A DNA stretch of 28,633 nucleotides from Pseudomonadota bacterium (lineage in GTDB: Bacteria; Pseudomonadota; Gammaproteobacteria; Burkholderiales; Ferrovaceae): positions 1 to 28,633 of the forward strand of contig JAJZEH010000096.1 in NCBI GenBank assembly GCA_021805725.1, in the 5' to 3' direction. Below are positions 24,113-28,633 of the stretch, in pieces. The notes beneath the pieces were generated by a model, which saw only the letters and a program-made list of their open reading frames with translations, was not told the DNA's origin and did not search any database. Positions within the stretch are counted from its first letter, which is position 1; each line of letters begins with the position of its first letter. The position numbers and the translations under genes are program-made.

Positions 24113-25960
24113 ATGCCCCTCATCACCCTGGATGCTGTCTCCCTGGCCTTCGGGCTGGACCCCCTGCTCGATCACATCGATTTCCAGATCGATTCCGGCG
24201 AACGGATCGGACTGATCGGTCGCAACGGTGGCGGAAAATCCACCCTCCTGCGCCTCGTGCTGGGGATTCTTGCGCCGGATGAGGGCAAGATCTGGCGCCA
24301 GCCTAGCCTCAGAATGGGCTACGTCCCGCAAGAGCCCGAACTGGACCCCGAGTCGTCGATCTTCGATGCGGTGGCCCAGGGGCTGACGGAGTGCGGATTG
24401 CCCGTGGCCTCGTATCAGGTGGAGCGGCAACTGTCCCAGATGGGACTCGAACCGGAGGGACGGGTCGGCCAACTGTCCGGAGGCTGGAAAAAACGTGTCG
24501 CCCTGGCCCGCGCACTGGTCAGCGAACCCGACCTGCTGATCCTGGATGAACCCACCAACCATCTGGATGTGGCGGCCATCGAACGACTGGAAGGAGCCTT
24601 GAGAAATTTCCCCGGCGCCGTACTGTTCATCACCCATGACCGGCATTTTCTGGATCAGGTCGTCACCCGTGTGGTGGAACTGGATCGGGGTAAATTATCG
24701 ACTTTTGGGACCTCCTTTACCGACTACCTGCGCCGCAAGGCCGAACAACTGGCCTCGGAAGCCCTCGAACAGCGTCGTTTCGACAAGTTGCTCAGCCAGG
24801 AGGAAGTATGGATTCGCAAGGGGGTCCAGGCACGCCGCACCCGCAATGAGGGACGGGTACGACGCCTCGAGGAACTGCGTCGCGAACGTGCCCTGCGCCG
24901 GGATCAAATGGGGTCGGTCCGTCTGGCCTTGGATTCCGGTGATCGATCCGGGGAACTGATCGCCGAATTGAAGGAGGTCACCCTGCGCCACGAAAACCAG
25001 ATCCTCGTGCAGGGCTTTTCCACCCGCATCCAGCGTGGCGACAAGATCGGCATCATGGGGGCCAACGGCGCAGGAAAAACCACCCTGCTGCGGACCTTGC
25101 TGGGATTGCACGCACCCGATGAAGGAACCGTGCGCAGCGGCACCCGCCTGAACATAGCCTACTTCGACCAATGGCGAGAACAACTGGACCCGTCGGCCAC
25201 CCTGGTGGAAACCATCAGTCCGGGATCCGATTTCGTCGAGATCGGCGGTACACGCAAACATGTCATCAGTTATCTGGGCGATTTTTTGTTTCCGCCCGAG
25301 CGGGCACGGGCCAAAGTGGCCTCCCTGTCGGGCGGGGAACGCAACCGCCTGCTTCTGGCGCGCCTGTTTGCCCGGCCTTCCAACGTCCTGGTTCTGGACG
25401 AACCCACCAACGATCTGGATATCGAAACCCTGGAGTTGCTGGAATCCCTGCTCATCGAATATCCCGGCACCCTGTTCCTGGTCAGCCATGATCGCGCCTT
25501 TCTGGACGCAGTGGTCACCCAGGTCATCGTCCTGGAGGGTCAGGGCGTCGTCACGGAAAATGCCGGCGGCTACAGCGACTGGATCCGCTATCTGGCGCAG
25601 CGAAAAAAAACACAACAAAACATGGAGCAACTCCCCAGTTCCGCCGTTGAACCTGCCAGAACGAACCAGCCCGCTTCGCCCAAACCGCGTAAAGCCCCCG
25701 CCGAACGCTTGTCCTACAAGGAGCAGAAGGAACTGGATGCCCTTCCAGACACCATCGCCCGCCTGGAAAGCGAGGAAGCCGAACTGGCCAAAAAACTGGC
25801 CGATGGCGCCCTCTACCGTAACGCGCCCGACGAGATAAAGCGCCTCAGCCAGCGGCAGAGCGAACTCACCCACCAGTTGGAACAGGCGTTCCAGCGCTGG
25901 GAAGCACTGCAACAGAAGCACGACAAGACGCTGAGCGGCGTTATTTCCGATTCCCGCTGA
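24113..25960 (+). CDS. uup: ABC-F family ATPase Uup
   Basis: A 615-residue cytosolic protein with two ABC domains and no membrane segments. Domain 1 has Walker A GRNGGGKST, signature LSGGWKKRVALARAL and Walker B LLILDEPTNHLD. Domain 2 has GANGAGKTT, LSGGERNRLLLARLF and VLVLDEPTNDLD. The linker region after domain 1, VWIRKGVQARRTRNEGRVRRLEELR, and the C-terminal coiled coil (from about 530, PAERLSYKEQKELDALP) identify Uup among ABC-F proteins. Uup binds DNA and ribosomes; roles in excision of transposons and ribosome quality have been proposed. I use ATG 24113; a TTG six bases upstream is possible. No Shine-Dalgarno sequence is clear. Confidence 0.92.
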   Translation: MPLITLDAVSLAFGLDPLLDHIDFQIDSGERIGLIGRNGGGKSTLLRLVLGILAPDEGKIWRQPSLRMGYVPQEPELDPESSIFDAVAQGLTECGLPVASYQVERQLSQMGLEPEGRVGQLSGGWKKRVALARALVSEPDLLILDEPTNHLDVAAIERLEGALRNFPGAVLFITHDRHFLDQVVTRVVELDRGKLSTFGTSFTDYLRRKAEQLASEALEQRRFDKLLSQEEVWIRKGVQARRTRNEGRVRRLEELRRERALRRDQMGSVRLALDSGDRSGELIAELKEVTLRHENQILVQGFSTRIQRGDKIGIMGANGAGKTTLLRTLLGLHAPDEGTVRSGTRLNIAYFDQWREQLDPSATLVETISPGSDFVEIGGTRKHVISYLGDFLFPPERARAKVASLSGGERNRLLLARLFARPSNVLVLDEPTNDLDIETLELLESLLIEYPGTLFLVSHDRAFLDAVVTQVIVLEGQGVVTENAGGYSDWIRYLAQRKKTQQNMEQLPSSAVEPARTNQPASPKPRKAPAERLSYKEQKELDALPDTIARLESEEAELAKKLADGALYRNAPDEIKRLSQRQSELTHQLEQAFQRWEALQQKHDKTLSGVISDSR

Positions 25961-26083
25961 TGCCAGCATACCGTTCAACCGGACAGTGCGCTGCGCACAT
26001 TAGCAAAGGATCTTGGAATTGCGCGTAACAGTGTGCCCTATGCCCCGAAACCCCACCAGCACTGGCCCGGCGCGGGACGTTAA
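25961..26083 (+). pseudogene. transposase-like helix-turn-helix remnant
   Basis: One frame reads SALRTLAKDLGIARNSVPYAPKP, which resembles the N-terminal helix-turn-helix of IS21-type and related transposases (usually RTLAKELGISRNTVRRY). It has no start codon, stops after 40 residues, and begins right at the uup stop. No inverted repeats or other transposase parts are visible. It is probably a short scar of a lost element; the match is from memory and short. Confidence 0.3.
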
Positions 26084-26107
26084 AAAGGCCAGAGAAAATC
26101 TGGCCTT
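26082..26107 (-). terminator. rho-independent terminator of the Fic gene
   Basis: A perfect 9-bp stem AAGGCCAGA/TCTGGCCTT with a 5-base loop is followed on the minus strand by five T residues. It lies about 140 bp downstream of the Fic stop codon. On the plus strand no T run follows, so it serves the minus strand. Confidence 0.75.
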
Positions 26108-26247
26108 GAAGAAATGGTGGCGTATGGTTTGCCAATGTGAATCCGACTAATTCAGCTGGTGAGTAATGCTGCGGAGTGATGCGGGGCAGGGTCACTTTGC
26201 CTGACTAACGCTCACGCAACACCGACTCGGTTCCAATTTGCTTCCAC

Positions 26248-27651
26248 TTAGAGTGATTCCGCCGAGTCTTGCATCGGCTGCCACGCTCGGTACTCGGATA
26301 AACGGAGCCGGTAGCGAGTAATGTTTCCATCATGCAGATCATGCAGATCGGCGAGTGCTAGTTCAACCACACGATCGAGGACTTCCGCCGGTACTAGGCT
26401 CCCCGCCACGGTGCGTACCGTCTGCGGAGTTGGCACCTGAAGCGCGCGCACGATCTCCGAAACCACCGATACCAGTGACTCACGGTAGCGCTGTCGAACA
26501 GGATCCGGTTCGGCGATGGTTTCGCGGATGGCCATGTAGCGCTGGCATGAACGCTCGTATGACCAGACGAATACATCACGCAGCAGGTCCATGCGCTTGA
26601 GCTCATAGATGCCGAGTGTGCCCTCCACGTAGGCGCGTTCTGGCACATCGATAAACGAGAGTGGGCAGAGGTTATGTTGAATCAGCGGGATGTTGGCACC
26701 CAGCCTGGATACCCGTTTATTGACGTCCACAAATGGTTGCAGGTAGGGAATATGAACCATAACGAAAAAGGCCTGCTCAAAAGGGTCTTCGATTGCAGCA
26801 GCTTTTTCCAGGGTCATGCGGAAATAATGGTCGACCTGCTGCGGTATACCCAGCGGATGAAATACAGTACCGCTTACCTCCACGATGCGCTGGCGCAACC
26901 GCCCGCTTTCGCTCGGGTCTGCAAGCAGGTTTTCCGACAGGAGGGCATGCAGGTTAAAAAAGGTAAATGGATTGAAGCCAATGTCCTCAGGCTGTTCCAC
27001 CAGAAATTCGATCGCTGCCTTGTGATTCATAATCATCTGCGCTTCCCGGCGATCCTTCCCTTCGGCCAACTGACCCAGTTCGATCAGATTCTGCGTGTCG
27101 AGTCGGGTATAGGTGTTGCCTTCGAGTTTGCTTGATGCCCAGGACAGATCAATCAGCAGGCGTCCCAAAATGTCACGTGCATAGGTACCAGCTGGTCGCG
27201 CGCCATCGGGAGAACGACCAATGTTATGCAGGTGATCGCGGATATCCTGCGCAAGGTAGCGTGTTTCGTTAGGGTGATACGATTCCAGCAATTCGCGATC
27301 ATATCCTACAGGCTTGCGTCCCTGGATGGGTTGGCGAACGTAGTCAAGGACTTCTTGGCCTGCCTGAGAAACAGGGAGGTAACCATCCAAGCCCCCCTCC
27401 ACCTTCCCGCTGCCATGCATATGGCTTTGGAGTTCGATGATGACGGGTGCGCGGTAACGTAGGCGCGGCCCCTTGCCAATTGGGGCAATATTTTTCTGGC
27501 TAACCAACTCACTTAAGCGCCGCTGTAAGGTACGACGGCTAACGATGCCAACAAGGGCAGCGTGCAGATCGTCGATGCCCACACCATCAGGGTGCCGAGC
27601 AATCTCGCTCTCTATCCGTTCGGTTAAATTTTCGAGGAGCTTTTTTGGCAT
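26248..27651 (-). CDS. Fic-domain protein with N-terminal winged helix
   Basis: A 467-residue protein. Residues about 10-68 form a winged helix-turn-helix (ISRRTLQRRLSELV-like, followed by a GKGPRLRYR wing). The Fic part has an inhibitory-helix motif at 173-178 (S-SKL-EG, form S/TxxxEG) and the core motif LQPFVDVNKRVSR near 304-316. Active Fic enzymes read HPFxDGNGR, in which the His takes a proton during AMP transfer; here that His is Gln305, while Phe307, Asp309, Asn311 and Arg313 remain. Canonical AMP transfer is therefore doubtful. The gene stands alone, with its own terminator and an upstream array of inverted repeats that its DNA-binding domain may recognise. A role as self-controlled regulator or altered toxin is inferred. 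Confidence 0.85.
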   Translation of the reverse strand: MPKKLLENLTERIESEIARHPDGVGIDDLHAALVGIVSRRTLQRRLSELVSQKNIAPIGKGPRLRYRAPVIIELQSHMHGSGKVEGGLDGYLPVSQAGQEVLDYVRQPIQGRKPVGYDRELLESYHPNETRYLAQDIRDHLHNIGRSPDGARPAGTYARDILGRLLIDLSWASSKLEGNTYTRLDTQNLIELGQLAEGKDRREAQMIMNHKAAIEFLVEQPEDIGFNPFTFFNLHALLSENLLADPSESGRLRQRIVEVSGTVFHPLGIPQQVDHYFRMTLEKAAAIEDPFEQAFFVMVHIPYLQPFVDVNKRVSRLGANIPLIQHNLCPLSFIDVPERAYVEGTLGIYELKRMDLLRDVFVWSYERSCQRYMAIRETIAEPDPVRQRYRESLVSVVSEIVRALQVPTPQTVRTVAGSLVPAEVLDRVVELALADLHDLHDGNITRYRLRLSEYRAWQPMQDSAESL

Positions 27652-27663
27652 GATTAGGCTTTG

Positions 27664-27769
27664 TTTGGCGCGATAATCGATTTATCGTGCCAAAAGACTA
27701 GTCTTATTGGCGCGTTTTGTCAAAATACGCGCCATTTAAATGGCGCGATAGGGGGAAGATTGCGCCAAA
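27664..27769. promoter_or_regulatory. array of six TTGGCGCG half-sites upstream of the Fic gene
   Basis: Half-sites alternate in direction. They are TTTGGCGCGATAA (27664-27676, +), TTTGGCACGATAA (27682-27694, -), TTGGCGCGTTTTG (27707-27719, +), TGGCGCGTATTTT (27722-27734, -), TGGCGCGAT (27741-27749, +) and TTTGGCGCAATC (27758-27769, -). The first two form a 31-bp dyad with 12 of 13 arm bases matching. The last minus/plus pair includes a perfect 20-bp palindrome, CGCGCCATTTAAATGGCGCG (27728-27747). The array begins 13 bp before the Fic ATG, so bound protein would block its promoter. Confidence 0.7.
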
Positions 27770-27835
27770 CCGGATACCCGTCATCGACATCACGCGCGAT
27801 GAGTTGCTGGAAGAACTGGCTGAATTTAACCCAAC
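27753..27835 (+). pseudogene. C-terminal remnant of an antitoxin-like gene
   Basis: A frame without a start codon reads NRIPVIDITRDELLEELAEFNPT and ends in a TGA that overlaps the ATG of the PIN-domain remnant (ATGA). Gene order and overlap fit an antitoxin placed before its toxin. The family is not certain from so few residues. The 5' part is missing and the palindrome array lies there instead. Confidence 0.4.
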
Positions 27836-28029
27836 ATGATTCTGGTTTCGGATGCCTCCGCGCTGATCGCCCTCGCGACCTGCGACAGCCTCTCCTTGCT
27901 CGAAGCGATTTTCGGTAACTCAGAAGCACGACAAGACGCAGTGACCCGGAAGAAGTGTCAGTTTTTATTACATTTATGGCCGACATTCTTCCGAGAGATA
28001 AAATTTATTCCATTTTTTTCAAGGCATTG
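27835..28029 (+). pseudogene. truncated PIN-like toxin (DUF3368-type) remnant
   Basis: The first 27 residues from the ATG at 27838, MILVSDASALIALATCDSLS and onward to AIFG, match the start of DUF3368/PIN-like toxins, including the early Asp of the nuclease site. After about 27920 the similarity ends and the frame continues with unrelated residues to a stop. The remaining acidic residues of a PIN active site are absent, so it cannot be an active nuclease. Confidence 0.6.
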
Positions 28030-28116
28030 AGAATTCAGGCATCATACTTGCTTGAAGTTTTGGTGATTCCATAAAGAAGCAATGACGGTGGATAGGGAAA
28101 AAAAATGGAGGATTCC
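28030..28116. other. AT-rich stretch before the broken response regulator
   Basis: No gene is supported. A 32-codon frame from an ATG at 27976 to 28074 has no ribosome site and no recognisable content. TTGCTT with CATAAA 16 bp later (about 28049-28076) is a weak promoter candidate for the response regulator. Confidence 0.3.
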
Positions 28117-28463
28117 ATGAAGATACTCATGGTGGATGATCATGCACTGTTTCGTGACGGATTACGCTTGTTGCTCTCCTCTATCCGTCCTGATGCCATT
28201 CTATTCGAGGCAGATACCGTCGCCGATGCGTTGTCCGTGCTGCAGGAACACCCAGATTTGACCCTCTGTCTCCTCGATCTCAATCTCAGGCAGGAACGCG
28301 GACTGCCCGTATTGAAAAAGATCAGATTCGAATCGCCCGGGAACTGTCGCTCTCCGAATACACGGTCAAGAATCATATCTCGGATCTCTTCCGGGTCCTC
28401 GGGGTAAAAAATCGGGTCGAAGCCATCACCAGAACCAGCCTCCTGTACCTGCGTCCTCAATGA
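28117..28463 (+). pseudogene. NarL/LuxR-type response regulator broken by internal deletion
   Basis: GGAG lies six bases before the ATG at 28117. The first 69 residues are the N-terminal half of a receiver domain (MKILMVDDHALFRDG, then CLLDLNL with the likely phosphorylated Asp). At about 28322 the frame changes. In the +2 frame, 28323-28463 encodes the C-terminal half of a LuxR-type helix-turn-helix (IARELSLSEYTVKNH, LGVKNRVEA) and ends in a normal stop. The second half of the receiver, the linker and the first DNA-binding helix are missing, so a deletion plus frameshift joined the two ends. The product would be inactive as a regulator. Confidence 0.85.
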
Positions 28464-28464
28464 A

Positions 28465-28633
28465 ATGAAGGGCTTTTCCTGTTGGCTGCGATCCTGGTTC
28501 GATCCAGCCCCGGCATCGACGAACGTCTCCCCTCACGCCTCGCTCAAACAGGAAATGACACGGGAGGTTGTGACCCTCCATGCGAGGGTATTGCTGCACA
28601 TGCCCCTCGTCCAGTTATTTTTCATCGTCGGCG
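28465..28633 (+). CDS. probable membrane sensor protein, N-terminal part (runs off right edge)
   Basis: A frame opens with ATG at 28465, directly after the response regulator, and stays open to the window end (56 codons). It reads MKGFSCWLRSWFDPAPAS at the start, then a charged helical stretch, and LLHMPLVQLFFIVG at the edge, which looks like the beginning of a membrane segment. Being placed right behind a response regulator gene, it may be a histidine kinase. No kinase motif lies within the window, so this is a guess from context. Confidence 0.4.
   Translation, partial: MKGFSCWLRSWFDPAPASTNVSPHASLKQEMTREVVTLHARVLLHMPLVQLFFIVG

Noticed and set aside
24695..25978. A 427-codon open frame on the minus strand over uup
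   Set aside because: It lies antisense to an ABC-F gene with all Walker and signature motifs. The open frame follows from codon bias.
1..28633. CRISPR arrays, rRNA genes and intact insertion sequences
   Set aside because: No regularly spaced repeats, rRNA segments or complete transposase genes were seen anywhere in the window.

Overview
The window looks like a chromosomal piece of a facultatively anaerobic or autotrophic proteobacterium. A betaproteobacterium (Nitrosomonadales- or Gallionella-like) is my best guess. The reasons are a Ralstonia-type NAD-reducing hydrogenase with a fused HoxF, an OmpA-type porin with an Ala/Pro linker, Uup, moderately high GC, and a tRNA-Arg(CCU) split by a small group I intron of the Azoarcus/cyanobacterial kind. 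The family calls rest on visible motifs; the taxonomic guess is inference.

Region 1 (1-14600, all minus strand) is one tightly packed block, read from right to left. It holds a phosphotransacetylase-type enzyme, PEP synthase, the soluble NAD-linked [NiFe]-hydrogenase HoxF-U-Y-H with its protease HoxW, the 2-oxoacid (probably pyruvate):ferredoxin oxidoreductase subunits gamma, alpha and beta, a GltD-like FAD/NADPH oxidoreductase fused to a two-cluster ferredoxin, and an acyl-carrier-protein/acyl-AMP-ligase fusion that runs off the left edge. Gaps are 5-106 bp and several genes overlap by 4-8 bp. Together these enzymes join acetyl-phosphate, acetyl-CoA, pyruvate and PEP to H2, NAD(P)H and ferredoxin. 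The block could work as a fermentative H2/acetate outlet or, in reverse, as H2-driven acetate/CO2 assimilation; the sequence alone does not settle the direction.

Region 2 (14770-21050) carries all six hydrogenase maturation genes in an unusual strand pattern: hypC-hypD (+), hypB-hypA (-), hypF-hypE (+). A short divergent control region with a 14-bp dyad separates hypC from the metabolic block.

Region 3 (21066-25960) holds a single-pass membrane protein of unknown function with a TPR-like tail, the intron-containing tRNA-Arg(CCU) gene on the minus strand (22014-22312, intron 22053-22276), an OmpA-family porin with three 11-residue repeats and a strong terminator, and the ABC-F ATPase Uup.

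Region 4 (25961-28633) looks worn and rearranged. It has a short transposase-like remnant, a Fic-domain protein with an N-terminal winged helix and a changed catalytic motif behind a striking cluster of TTGGCGCG inverted repeats, a toxin-antitoxin remnant, a response regulator broken by an internal deletion, and the start of a probable sensor protein at the right edge.
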